NCBI GenBank assembly: GCA_947561585.1
Contig: CANNZV010000328.1
Location: 434,001 to 498,000, forward strand
DNA from: Caprella mutica
Taxonomy: Eukaryota > Arthropoda > Malacostraca > Amphipoda > Caprellidae
Reading direction: 5' to 3'
Length of the DNA stretch: 64,000 bases
Shown here: one piece after another, positions 11,701 to 21,106 of the stretch
Layout of the letters: each line of letters begins with the position of its first letter
How positions within the stretch are numbered: position 1 is the first letter of the stretch
The notes under the pieces: generated by a model
Database searches by the model: none
The model's input: the letters and a program-made list of their open reading frames with translations, nothing else
Told to the model about the DNA's origin: nothing
Program-made: the position numbers and the translations under genes

Positions 11701-12580
11701 TCATAGTAAATAAAATATATTGCAAAATAGCTAGAGAATTTTATACTCTCGTGTCATACTATCTGCAAATTAATTATTGATAGAAAACCTCGTTCCTGTA
11801 ATTAAGATGAGGCAATAGTATTCTGGCAAGATATAACAATCTAATATATAAAAGAAAAGACTATCTATTCTATTCCATTATTATTGGTACACAGAATATT
11901 TTATAACTGATGTCAGATAGCACATATTAATCACTACAGTTGTAAAAATAAGTTTTTTTAAATCATATCTCAAGAATATCATTAACGAAACGAAACGAAA
12001 TGGTATCTAATTCTATGTAACGCTGTTTTAGAACAATTCAATACTGTTTAATTCTATCTGTTTACAGTATTCAACGTATCTATGATATTAAAAGCATATC
12101 ATCACTAACCCATTAATCACTTCTTCCCCTCAGTTACTCTATAAATAATGACTCACCATCATGAGGGGCGTAGATGTTGAGATAGAGACAGTTCTCACTT
12201 TGTCTCCTCAACAAAGGTCTCAGGGACTTCAAATAGGCTAATCGATCAGCGGGCAAAGAGTTAGGAGGGTAGCTTTCATCGGGGAGAGGCTGTGGACAAA
12301 CTGGAGGCAATTCCAGACACCTCTTCACCGAATCCCATGGTAAAGGAGAGCTCGTTGGTGCGAACCTCCTTTCACCAATTGGTGGTATGGCGTAAGGAAC
12401 TCCTAAAAACAGCTCGATTGGAGGCAAAGAAGGAGTAGCATGGTGTCGTATCGAGCCTTGGATTCGACCATATTTTGTGTTTACAATTCTGCTGAGAACT
12501 TGATCAGCTCGAGATTTTATAACCAACAGTGAGAGGGCCAGCCATGCTAACTGATTGGGGGATATCATAGGAGTCAGCAT
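4519..12580 (-). CDS. Nlg: Neuroligin (cholinesterase-like synaptic adhesion protein), ten coding exons
   Basis: Exons joined on the minus strand: 12580-12157, 11523-11383, 10484-10284, 8467-8187, 8033-7809, 7587-7456, 7150-6825, 6740-6625, 6059-5882, 5776-4519. All introns are GT-AG and the phases agree, giving 3,282 nt and 1,093 residues. Neuroligins are postsynaptic membrane proteins that bind neurexins. Visible parts are a signal peptide (about 1-25), an alpha/beta-hydrolase ectodomain (about 30-640), a membrane span (about 730-754) and a cytoplasmic tail to 1093. Hallmarks include [35 protein letters not shown] and [12 protein letters not shown]. The nucleophile elbow reads GHGAG (236-240), so the catalytic Ser is Gly. 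The catalytic-His position (about 474) reads Phe in IFGSELP. Both support an adhesion protein rather than an active esterase. The tail carries KPKPPPR near 1062-1068 and ends in HITT, which is not a canonical class I PDZ ligand. The family assignment is firm; which insect neuroligin paralogue it is remains undecided. Confidence 0.93.
5882..6059 (-). CDS. Nlg: Neuroligin coding exon 9 (end of ectodomain, stalk)
   Basis: A 178-bp exon between ccttctcag|GCTCC and CATTTAG|GTGAGT. It reads [23 protein letters not shown], the conserved helix closing the neuroligin ectodomain, and then a stalk ending GPVRPLDPF. It enters in phase 1 and leaves in phase 2. Confidence 0.9.
6625..6740 (-). CDS. Nlg: Neuroligin coding exon 8
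   Basis: This 116-bp exon completes [12 protein letters not shown] and continues through [16 protein letters not shown]. The acceptor is ctctgacag|TAATCCC and the donor AATAA|GTAAGT. It enters in phase 2 and leaves in phase 1. The preceding short intron is ordinary. The following intron (6060-6624) contains an (ATA)n microsatellite near 6578-6596. Confidence 0.9.
6825..7150 (-). CDS. Nlg: Neuroligin coding exon 7, with Ser-rich insertion
   Basis: Encodes residues 469-576 plus two bases. The acceptor is tctccttag|CGTCTT and the donor ACTGG|GTTAGT. It starts [18 protein letters not shown], where esterases carry the catalytic His; here that position is Phe. A Ser-rich stretch of about 55 residues (about 494-548) separates this from [21 protein letters not shown]. 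The insertion is unlike the compact loop of active esterases and may form a flexible surface loop. Confidence 0.9.
7456..7587 (-). CDS. Nlg: Neuroligin coding exon 6
   Basis: This 132-bp phase 0-0 exon encodes residues 425-468 and has no long start-to-stop ORF of its own. The acceptor is gtaacag|GTTCGAG and the donor CGACAG|GTGAGA. Translation gives [16 protein letters not shown], then [14 protein letters not shown] sequence (here [10 protein letters not shown]), the block that precedes the catalytic-His loop in esterases. Confidence 0.9.
7809..8033 (-). CDS. Nlg: Neuroligin coding exon 5
   Basis: This 225-bp phase 0-0 exon encodes residues 350-424. The acceptor is ttgccgcag|GAGCTTC and the donor TTAGAG|GTATGT. 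It reads [21 protein letters not shown], then [20 protein letters not shown] and SKEYTDW, typical of the distal half of insect neuroligin ectodomains. The open frame extends upstream of the acceptor, but that part is intron. The RNLS sequon is a candidate N-glycosylation site. Confidence 0.9.
8187..8467 (-). CDS. Nlg: Neuroligin coding exon 4
   Basis: Encodes residues 256-349. The acceptor is cattccag|GATTATT and the donor GCAAGG|GTGAGA. Reading: [18 protein letters not shown], then a Cys-containing stretch with NCS and RNVS glycosylation sequons, then [25 protein letters not shown] and GPSVDG are conserved ectodomain blocks. The exon enters in phase 1 and ends in phase 0. ORFs on the other strand here are shadows. 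Confidence 0.92.
8671..8718. repeat. Short 16-bp tandem repeat in neuroligin intron 3
   Basis: Three copies of AAAATGTATTGATCAA-like sequence. The rest of this 1.8-kb intron (8468-9854) is AT-rich with no other structure I can support. Confidence 0.7.
9888..10320 (-). repeat. 72-bp minisatellite that duplicates the exon 3/intron 3 junction
   Basis: Six near-identical 72-bp copies plus a decayed seventh (about 9855-9887). Each holds about 37 bp of the exon 3 end and 35 bp of intron. Donor GT dinucleotides fall at 10283, 10211, 10139, 10067, 9995 and 9923 (first base of GT on the minus strand), exactly 72 bp apart. Five are GTCAG|GTGAGA. The fifth (9995) is GTCAG|GTAAGA, closer to consensus. 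Because 72 is divisible by three and the first spacers have no stop, use of donors 1-5 would insert 0, 24, 48, 72 or 96 residues in frame. The sixth lies beyond an in-frame TGA. The middle copies are almost identical, which suggests recent expansion or homogenisation. Confidence 0.95.
10284..10484 (-). CDS. Nlg: Neuroligin coding exon 3 (nucleophile elbow), with a repeated 5' splice site
   Basis: Encodes residues 189-255. The acceptor is tctgaag|GT and the first donor is GTCAG|GTGAGA (GT at 10283/10282). It reads [30 protein letters not shown] and [16 protein letters not shown]. The end given uses the first donor, because joining there to exon 4 gives [16 protein letters not shown], matching the family without an insertion. 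The reading frame continues through four further copies of the 72-bp junction repeat and stops at a TGA at 9964-9966, so longer versions of this exon are possible on paper. Confidence 0.9.
11383..11523 (-). CDS. Nlg: Neuroligin coding exon 2 (beta-sheet core of ectodomain)
   Basis: This 141-bp exon encodes residues 142-188 and is flanked by ttttcag|GAGG and TTTAG|GTAAGT. The reading [13 protein letters not shown], then [20 protein letters not shown], is the conserved core of cholinesterase-like adhesion proteins. It enters and leaves in phase 1. The preceding 633-bp intron contains a hAT-like MITE. Confidence 0.92.
11935..12112. mobile_element. hAT-like MITE copy 1, in neuroligin intron 1
   Basis: A diverged member of the TAGGGTTGTGACAATATG family. 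It is flanked by a perfect 8-bp direct repeat TTAATCAC (11927-11934 and 12113-12120), the target-site size of hAT transposons. It shares the internal blocks AATGGTATC and GTTTTAGAACAATTCAAT with the other copies. Short length and lack of ORF indicate a non-autonomous element. Confidence 0.75.
12157..12580 (-). CDS. Nlg: Neuroligin coding exon 1 (signal peptide and start of ectodomain)
   Basis: Encodes residues 1-141 plus one base. I chose the ATG at 12578-12580 because an in-frame TGA lies six codons upstream. A longer reading from a GTG at 12593-12595 is not a credible eukaryotic start. Residues 11-21 form a hydrophobic core ([11 protein letters not shown]), consistent with a signal peptide cleaved near the Ala at 25. 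Next come [11 protein letters not shown] and the Cys pair of the first esterase loop, ending in [14 protein letters not shown]. The donor is GATG|GTGAGT at 12156/12155, phase 1. Confidence 0.92.
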
Positions 12581-12692
12581 TTCAAAACCTAACACTCAGT
12601 TCTTGGACTCTTCGTTTCATTCCATTCTTCATTCAGAGAATCACTCCGTCTAGCAAAGGAGTAGATTTCAGGATTTGAATCTTCTGCCATTC
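12581..12692 (-). promoter_or_regulatory. 5' leader segment with two upstream ORFs and an upstream splice acceptor
   Basis: A 3' splice site (pyrimidine-rich tract, then atattttcag|GAATGG) ends at 12693, so the first coding exon is spliced to at least one leader exon further upstream. Within the leader, an ATG two bases after the junction opens a 33-codon uORF (12690-12589, ending TGT TAG). A second uORF of 16 codons (12632-12582) ends TGA right before the neuroligin start. Such uORFs usually lower translation of the main frame; that effect here is inferred. Confidence 0.6.
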
Positions 12693-14957
12693 CTGAAAAT
12701 ATAGAAAAGAAATTTTATTATATTCATTATTTATATTAATAACGTTCCATTAATAATCGTTACCAAATATATTTTTACAGGAGACTCAATACAATTGGTA
12801 TTCGATTTGGAATCATTTCATAATACGTTCGAACCAATTTAATTCCATTGATTAAGTGGTATATAAAATATTGACTTTGAAGCAATAAAATTAGATTAGT
12901 TAATTCATCATAATTTATTTTGTCAATAAGTAGTAAATATATCGAACAATTATTTTACACCCTGCACAAATATGTCAAAATTTATTATGACGGTAGTACC
13001 TGTTCCTAATGTTATCTAAAAATGACAATATTGTCCATGGAACATGAGTTCAGGAAGCCGGCTACATAAACCACTTGAAGGTTATTTAGAACCACAGTCT
13101 TCCTAAGCTCATTAGACCTCCTTCCCCTCCTCTTTCTGTGGACCATAAAATTGCTCGAGAGGAAAAACTGACGAAGAATTTGTGAAAAAAAATACTTCAA
13201 AGGAACATTGAAGGATATGAACTCGATCTAAATTGGGAGATGAATGAGAACTGGCAGTCTAAATTGAATCGTATGAATTAGGATGTTAAACTGATTGCTT
13301 CAGGTGGAGGTTATATTGAATGATTGAATTTAGAAATTTGGTGGTAGAACTTGTTCGATATATTTTATGAATAGAGCGAAAAGAAACGCTATAAGTGTTT
13401 CTAGTGTAAATTTGATAGAATTATATAAATTTGAAATTATTTATAAAGGCTGTATTTCGGATGAATCTTGCAGTTATCTTATTATAACTAAATTTCCAGG
13501 AAACTTGAAAATGATATGAATTTTATTCACATGGAAAATGGTTTTAACGCACATGTTCGATTAATGATAAACACATGCAATAATATTGCAGATAAAAAAA
13601 AAATTTCGAAGATTTACAGAACTCTATAAATCTTCGTATATAAAGAACTCTATAAACCCAAAAGATCCCAGAAAAAGAATGGCCACTACCCCATTATATA
13701 CAGAGATCTGTTGAATGAGCTGTCGCCTTTTCAAATAATTCTCCCCGATTCGGACGACAGAAGCTGTCAAAATATTTGAGCGGTCCCTGTGTCGGTCTCC
13801 TCATCGTTATAGAAATAAGATAAATTGGAAGCACATATTTATTATTAAATCGTAGTTTAACTCAATAGGAACACGGTGGTGGTTTGGATGAGCGTTTATC
13901 TAAATTGAAATCTGTATTGGAATAATGATTCGAAGGAAATTATCAAGATTGAATTCAGTAGTGGATCGAGTAATGGTTAAAAGAAAAACTGTTAGCGGAT
14001 GATGATTATCGAAAAATAATAATAGAAATTGTTTAGGAATATAATGAATGTTCGTATTTGAGAAGAATTTTTCAGAGGAGATTCTTTAAAAGTTATTAAA
14101 GTAATCAATAAATGGCTTACATTCACTCAATTTAAAAGTTGAAAAGCCATTCATTCAGTTCAAGTTCTTGCCTTTTTGAAATTCTTTTACTTCGGTATTC
14201 AGTTCAAAGTTGAGTCACTTCAATAAATTGAAACGGATAATAAATGTAAAATATGTATTTCACTTGATAAAAATTTGCTTCGTTCATAATTAAACTCTAA
14301 TATTCAAGCATTTCAATTAGCATTATACAAAACCTAAAGAAATAGTCGTATCTCTTATTTTTTAATAGCAAATTTTAATACAAAAAATTATCTTGAGAAA
14401 TTAAATCTTCCATTAACTTTAATATTTATTAAATCACATATTCGTGATACAGTATTTAGCAATCTAATATGGTAGAATAATCTTAAAGTCCAAATACTTC
14501 ATGAAAGAGCAAAAGGTTAATGAATGGCATTCAACCGCATTCAATTTCCGGACACGGTCCATCAAAGACTAAATTCATTCATACACTCTATTCCAATTTG
14601 GTTGCAGAGCACATAGACTGTTCTTCCGTGTACCTCCTTCCTTCCATCCTTTGAATCCTGACTTTGAAGTTGGCAGCAATAACAACTGAAATGGAACTGC
14701 AGGATGATCTTTCATTTCATCTCGACTTTGCAATAGCTCTGAAACCGCGCACATTTCACCTACTTTGCAGAAGGGGATCAATGGAATGAGGGAGATAGAA
14801 GTTTCGAAAATCTTTCTTGGTATCATCGTACAAAAATAGATGGATTGCTAGTTTTCAAATGAGTTACTTTTGCTCATCTTCATAGGCTGTGTACTATATT
14901 ATAAGAAATATGTAGCAGATATGGGGAATATTAAATTATTTCTGTTTTCAGTTTATA
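12693..14957. other. AT-rich stretch upstream of the neuroligin leader exon
   Basis: No gene is recognised. Two less AT-rich patches (about 13030-13160 and 14540-14830) have short minus-strand ORFs without family motifs and could include untranslated neuroligin leader exons; I cannot show this. A hairpin (CGAAGATTTA at 13607-13616, TAAATCTTCG at 13627-13636) is also present. Confidence 0.4.
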
Positions 14958-16277
14958 CTAAGTAGACTCTATAGTAGTGTTCTAGAGTGAATCGTGAGTA
15001 AGAGAGCTACCCTGTATACGGCACTAGGATTTTTCCCCATCGGACTATTCACCGCCGGACTATTCACTGCTGGACTTTTCCCCACCAGGCCTATTCCCCA
15101 CCGGACTTTTCCCCACCTGGACTATTCCCCGCCGGACGTTTCCCGTCGAAGAAAATAATAGTATTTTGGGCTATTAAATTATAAATTTGATAAAAACAAA
15201 CCATATATCAATAGAAGACACATTTATTAACAGACTTACACAGTAATACAGTCTTATTTTTAGCTTTGATTTCCGTATGTGTCGATATTGGTCGTTCATA
15301 TTTTAAGACTGTAGCTTCGTATATTTGCATATAATTAAGATATGCTACAAAGTTCAAACATTATGGCAATTGCCATAATGTCGCAATTTAGTCTATGAAG
15401 CTACGATTAATTTAGTTAATTCCAGCTCTATAGTTATACATTTCGTGAATTTGTTATTTTCTTTGTCAAAACAAATAATGATCTATTTACTACTCGTTCA
15501 AATATATATTTTTCCACCACACTAATAAATTTAATTGTAATTTATTAATTTGACAATTAATATATTACAGAATTTATAACCCTACTCTATATTTTTTTAT
15601 TACACTTAATATTGGCCTATTTTTATAGTGTTTTTTTCTATTATGCATATTTAATATTTATACCTTAAAAAACTTACAATGGATTAACCATTATTATGAA
15701 AAATTGCAAGTTAGAGTGTAGAAATCCTTAAATCAAGACTTTTCAAGTAGTCAGATTTGAGGAAGATTTGGATATAAAGTTGTACATTTTCTCTATAAAT
15801 CTCCAATTAAAACAAATTATCAAAAGAGTAATTACAAAACGGGTTCGGTTCAAAAAGTTGGTGCGTGACAAGTTTCTATGCAACAATATTGAAGAAAAAA
15901 AATTTGGTTAGTTGCGACGGCAGACTTTGATTTACAATTTCACAACAATAAATTTATTGGTCAAATTGATTTTTTTCAAAAACTAATTAAAAAATCTAAT
16001 TAATAAATTTTCTTCCAGAGTTTAAAATTTAAAAGAAAATTAGGCGGGGAAATGTCCGGCGGGGAAAAGTCCAGGCGGGGAAAAGTCCGGCAGGGAATAA
16101 TCCGTTTCCCCCTGTATACGTATTGTGAACAAATTATCTATTTTTTTTCTGCCATATGAATGGCCATCAGTTTTCTAAAACTGACAGCCATTCATCGCAG
16201 ACTAAATAAAATTAGTTCACTATACGGGTTAGTTTTCTTACTCATAACATTGAATTCACTATTGAGGAGTTGTACTG
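14958..16277. mobile_element. pogo/Tc1-like MITE copy 1, split by a Mutator-like element
   Basis: The left part (14958-15019) and right part (16111-16277) align to the two halves of the intact MITE at 22582-22815: ACTCTATAGTAGTG, then AGTGAAT, then GTAAGAGAG on the left, and TTGTGAACAAATT, CAGTTTTCTAAAACTGA and GGAGTTGTACTG on the right. Removing 15020-16119 restores a continuous MITE. The right part contains a strong hairpin around the ATGGCCATCAGTTTT block. Confidence 0.8.
15020..16110. mobile_element. Mutator-like non-autonomous element with 9-bp target duplication
   Basis: A 1,091-bp element flanked by a perfect 9-bp duplication CCTGTATAC (15011-15019 and 16111-16119). The ends are inverted: GGCACTAGGATTTTTCC on the left and the complement GGGAAACGGATTATTCC on the right. 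Inside each end is a run of about 15-bp subrepeats, CCGGACTTTTCCCC on the left (15040-15150) and GGGGAAAAGTCCGG on the right (16045-16105). A 9-bp duplication with complex inverted ends fits the Mutator superfamily. No transposase ORF is seen. The interior has a perfect 22-bp palindrome at 15359-15380. Confidence 0.8.
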
Positions 16278-17924
16278 TAATTCCACTTTGCAGTGTTAAA
16301 ATCAAAATCAAAAATTTAACATTAACCTGCTTTCAATCAGCATTAGAAGATACTTGAAGAAGTTCAGTGAAAAAGTCAAGCAGGCTTAGAATACAGCAAA
16401 CAAACATTAGAGAAAAGATATCGTTCGTAAACTTCCGAATTGTTTATTCTCTTGGCAACGGATCCGATACTTCTTGAGCAAAGTCCAAGAATTAGGTTCC
16501 CGGATCAAACGGATTTCGTTTGGTCTATTGAATAAATTTCGATTGAAAATTGTTGTTGTTTCATCTGAAAAGTAAATTAGATCCGTAATTCATCTTCAAA
16601 TAGTGATCATTGTTATTGAGAAATATCTTTCACTAGAACTTTGTTTTATTATATGTGTATTTATAATATAGCAATGGATTTATATATAATTTTAATAGAG
16701 AAGATTATTACTGAGAGAGTTTCCTTTTATTAATGTATTCATAATATATATGCTGAAACCTGAATTTAAAATAAAATAGCATAATAATTCAAAGTATTAA
16801 TCAATTATTTTCATGTTCAATTACTGTGTTTCTAAATTTTAATTCTATTTATTTTAAATGATTTCAATATCAGTAGACACAAAATAACGGTCAGGAATGC
16901 TAGATGGAAAAGTTGCCAATAACCATGTTTTTTTTTGGGGTCAATTCTCGACTCTTCCCCAACCTTGAATTTCAATGAAATTAGCCAGTCTGAAAATTTG
17001 GTACCGGCCTCCATTATGGTCGATGACGGTGAATATTGTTCGTATGCAGAACCGTAGAATATAATTCCATATGTCCGACAAAGGAGTATATATTTTTTTA
17101 TTCATGATAACTTATGATTAGATTTTCATTTATTCATTTCTCGTAATAGAGATATGAATATTTTTTATCATCCATTATAACACATGATCATTTCCTACCG
17201 ATCTGGTATCAGAGTTGGGGAATAATTAATATATAACAGTGTTTCTCATATACAATTAATAATAGGCAGCAATGTCTTGCCTGCTATCTTCGCATTATTT
17301 GTTATATATATTTCTATATGATATTTCATTTCTGTATATCATATCACATTTTTCTGGTACATTTATTAAGATTGCGAGTCTTTATTCGATATACATAATT
17401 ATGGCTATTAATTTCAATCTAGGAATTATACTGTCAGGATATTTGCGAATATTCAATAAAAAAAATTGGTGACGATTTTTTATGATTATTTTTATAAATG
17501 GTAATTATCTTCAACTCTAAAATATTTGTTATTTATATAGATTATTATTTCAGTATATTATATAATCTTTAAATGAGATGATAAATTTTCTGATTATTTA
17601 TGATATATGTATGATGTATTTTGTCATTAGTCAAATAATTCATGTATGATTATATATTATTTGGATAAACATTAGAATGACAATATATTTAAATGTAATA
17701 ATATTTATTGTGATTTCACAATGAAATATTCTCCTGAAACCATACAAGCAGACAGTCGAAAAACAATTTTATTAATATATATGATCATGATTATATATAA
17801 ACACTCAATAAAAATGAAAATCATAATTACGATAAAATAATTATATCGTTTAAGAAAAATTCCACGTTTTTCAAATATTTACTTCTTTTTTCATATATCT
17901 ACTATACTACTTATTTTCAAATAT
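16278..17924. other. AT-rich non-coding stretch
   Basis: No gene, RNA or element that I can support. ORFs here are short, AT-driven and motif-free. Confidence 0.5.
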
Positions 17925-18055
17925 ACATCAATACTTTTAAGGATTGTTATCCTAACCAATCTATGGCCGAATACATCAATACTTTTGAGGATTGTCATCC
18001 TCTACAATAACCAATCCAAAACTGAATACATCAATACTTTTAAGGATTGTCATCC
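17925..18055. repeat. Three spaced copies of a 28-bp repeat
   Basis: ACATCAATACTTTTAAGGATTGTCATCC-like copies begin at 17925, 17973 and 18028, separated by related spacers that contain CAATC and GAAT. It is a degenerate tandem repeat with a period of about 50 bp. Confidence 0.7.
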
Positions 18056-18267
18056 ACAATATCTTTGCATGGCTTCCCAATAAATAGATGGTAGTTCAGA
18101 GGATCGAATTAGCATTCCATTTCGACAGCAAACAGGGACTTCGATGGAATGTCGATAATATGATATTGGAAGAAATGGCTTTGGCTTCTTCTCTTCTATC
18201 ACAAGAAACAGATACAAAATTTTTAGAAGAAAACCAAAAAATAAAGTAACATTTATTGAAAAAAAAA

Positions 18268-18521
18268 GAATATGACAAATTGCCTGGAATTTTGGTCAAT
18301 GTCCAGGAACCATTTGGATATATTTTAGGAGTGATCGGGTCCAAGGTCAAGGTCATTTATAACTCAAAAAGTATTTTATTAAATTGCCTGAAATTTGGTG
18401 GAACGATTGGTTATTATCCAGGAACGAGTTTATTAGATTTTGGGAGCGAATATGTTAAAGGTCAAGGTCATTTATAAGCGCTGGCGAAGCTATGCGACCT
18501 ACGAGTGCCCGTCATCTAGTT
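18268..18521 (+). mobile_element. Helitron-like repeat copy 2 (5'-truncated)
   Basis: Two internal units (AAATTGCCTGGAATTTTGG and AAATTTGGTGGAACGATTGG) are followed by the family 3' end, GGCGAAGCTATGCG, then ACGAGTGCCCGTCATCTAG, with T after the CTAG. TCAAGGTCA occurs at 18347 and 18462. The plus-strand ORF at 18256-18477 is a by-product of the repeat. Confidence 0.75.
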
Positions 18522-20021
18522 TAGTGTTTTTTAATGTTTAACAAAACTGTAGAATATATAGTGGGGTGAATAATCGCATGTATCTCTAGATAAGAAAGTG
18601 TGTAACACTCACAGTATTCGGAGAGTGAGTGTTAAAGATCATGATAGGTTTTTTGCGCACAATAATTATTTTTCCTCTTTTTATAAAGTTATTACAAATG
18701 AAGAAAAAGATCTGCGGTATTTTCTCATATAATTACTTCATATCTCCCCCTTGTAATGAACAGGAAAATTAATTATAATTCTTTCATTATAACAAAAGAT
18801 GAAAATATTGACTGATTAATTTTGTAGCGAGTGTCTGGAAATAATAAAATAGAACCATTTCTTTACATTACTGGCAGGTATAATAATTAAAAAGAAATAG
18901 TATCATAAAGTAAAAGACTTAATTAATTTTACCTCAACTAAAATGACTGTGGTTCATATATGGCTGCAATGATACCTACATACTTCACTGAGTAGCTTCT
19001 CTGTATCCATGAGCAATGACTGGTTGTTGTTCATGGAGCCACTTACCTTCTGACTGTTTCTCTAAGTTCCTTTGTATATACATATACAAATATAGAATCT
19101 TTTGTATATTATATATAATCTTTTATATAGAATCTTTTGACGTCAGCAATGGTGAGGTTTCTGATTATTGAGATGGATCATCTCTTAATCTTCTACGACC
19201 CCACTATATAATTAAATAAAGATTAAACATTACACGTCGTAGATTTTATAAAATAATTATGTACCGTCAAATTAGGTCAATTCCAATATATTGGACGGTG
19301 GTACTATGTTTTTGATCATATACCAAAATGTAGAACCGTTCGATTGCTAGGAATTTACCGTGTAGGTTATACCAATCGGAAACCTATGGTAGGTGATGAA
19401 AATTAGAACGAATATTTAGATGAATTGTGATTGTGTCGAAGCAATTGTAACAGTTTTATATAAATTCACTCTGTTTAGAGAATATTTAATACTATTACAC
19501 AGTTACAAAATAGTTTCAAAAGTATTGGTTGGAGAAGGAATTGAAAAATGGAACTTAAAAGTTAGCAGAAGTAAAATTTTATAATGAAATTCTAGGTTTT
19601 TGTTCAATAAAATGGGTCACAGTGCCAATTAAAAAGAGACAATTCAACGGCTTATTTATCAATGCAATATTTAAAAAAAAAATGAATATAATTTGGATTT
19701 TAATAAAAAGGGAGGTATAAACTTCGGCGGGTTTCAATAAATTTAAAAAATGGAGTATTGCCTTTATACCTCTGTTCTAATATAGGAGTTCATATGTAAT
19801 TTATTAAGATTTTTATTTAAAAAAGAGCATACGATTTTATTGTTAGAAAAAATACATTCATCACTAAATTAAATAAATCATTTTAGGAATGAACAGCAAT
19901 TAATGAGAATTATATTACCAATTCGAAAATAATTATTGGTTTTGATACCTCTTGATAATTGGAATAATTATTAATAAATGCTATCTTACAAACTATAAAA
20001 CTGACTTTTCCTAATTTTAAA
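18522..20021. other. AT-rich non-coding stretch
   Basis: No gene is recognised. A perfect 10-bp inverted repeat TAACACTCAC/GTGAGTGTTA lies near 18602-18635. Around 18985-19020 is a segment resembling the dispersed GAGTAACTTTTCTGCATGCATGAGC repeat described at 26.3, 29.7 and 44.6 kb. Confidence 0.45.
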
Positions 20022-20745
20022 TAAATTTTCCTAATTTCAACTAAATTTCCTAATTTCAACTAAATTTCCCAATTTCAACTAAATTTCCTAATTTCAACTA
20101 AATTTCTTAATTTCAACAAAATTTCCTAATTTCATCTGAATTTCATAATTTCAACCAAATTTCCCAATTTCAACTAAATTATTAATTTCATCTAAATTTC
20201 CTAATTTCAACTAAATTTCCTAATTTCAACAAAATTTCCCAATTTCAACTAAATTTCCTAATTTCAACTAAATTTCTTAATTTCAACAAAATTTCCTAAT
20301 TTCATCTGAATTTCATAATTTCAACAAAATTTCCCAATTTCAACTAAATTTCCTAATTTCAACTAAATTTCCCAATTTCAACTAAATTTCCTAATTTCAA
20401 CTAAATTTCTTAATTTCAACAAAATTTCCTAATTTCATCTGAATTTCATAATTTCAACAAAATTTCCCAATTTCAACTAAATTATTAATTTCATCTAAAT
20501 TTCCTAATTTCAACTAAATTTCCTAATTTCAACAAAATTTCTTAATTTCAACAAAATTTCCTAATTTCAACAAAATTTCCTAATTTCAACAAAATTTCCT
20601 AATTTCAACAAAATTTCTTAATTTCATCTAAATTTCATAATTTCAACAAAATTTCCCTATCCCAACTAAAATTCTTAATTTCATCTAAATTTCATACTAT
20701 CAACTAAAATTCCTAATTTCATCTAAATTTCCTAATCTTCCCCCG
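20022..20745. repeat. 19-bp tandem array
   Basis: About 38 copies of AAATTTCCTAATTTCAACT with variants (CCC for CCT, CTTAATTTC, CATCTGAATT). Variant units recur in the same order, for example the run with TTCATCTGAATTTCATAATTT near 20125, 20300 and 20435. That order indicates block duplication within the array. Non-coding. Confidence 0.95.
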
Positions 20746-20804
20746 AATATTAAAAAAATTCCTATTATTATTCGAATAATATGCCTAATTCCAAACTCAA
20801 TTTC

Positions 20805-21106
20805 CCAATTTAGTGTTCGGTAATTGGATAGTGTTAGATGATTTTGTAATGTTCGGTGATTGTGACGTGTTCGGTAATTGGGTAGTGTTAGGTGATTTTG
20901 TAATGTTCGGTGATTGTGACGTGTTCGGTGATTGGGTAGTGTTCGGTGAATTGTTAGTGTTCGGTGATTGTCTAGTGTTCGGTGATTGTCTAGTGTTCGG
21001 TGTTTGGGTAGTGTTCAGTGATTGGGTAGTGTTCGGTGTTTGGGTAGTGTTCGGTGATTGGGTATTGTTCGTTGATTGGGTAGTGTTCGGTGATTTTTTA
21101 GAGTTT
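20805..21106. repeat. 18-bp tandem array (GTGTTCGGTGATTGGGTA)
   Basis: About 16-17 copies of an 18-bp unit. The unit length is a multiple of three, so it creates a 98-codon plus-strand ORF of repeated FGDWVV, an artefact of the repeat. It abuts the 19-bp array but has an unrelated, G/T-rich unit. Confidence 0.93.

Noticed and set aside
12581..12595. An N-terminal extension starting at a GTG codon
   Set aside because: Eukaryotic initiation at GTG is improbable here and the ATG at 12580 precedes a good signal peptide.
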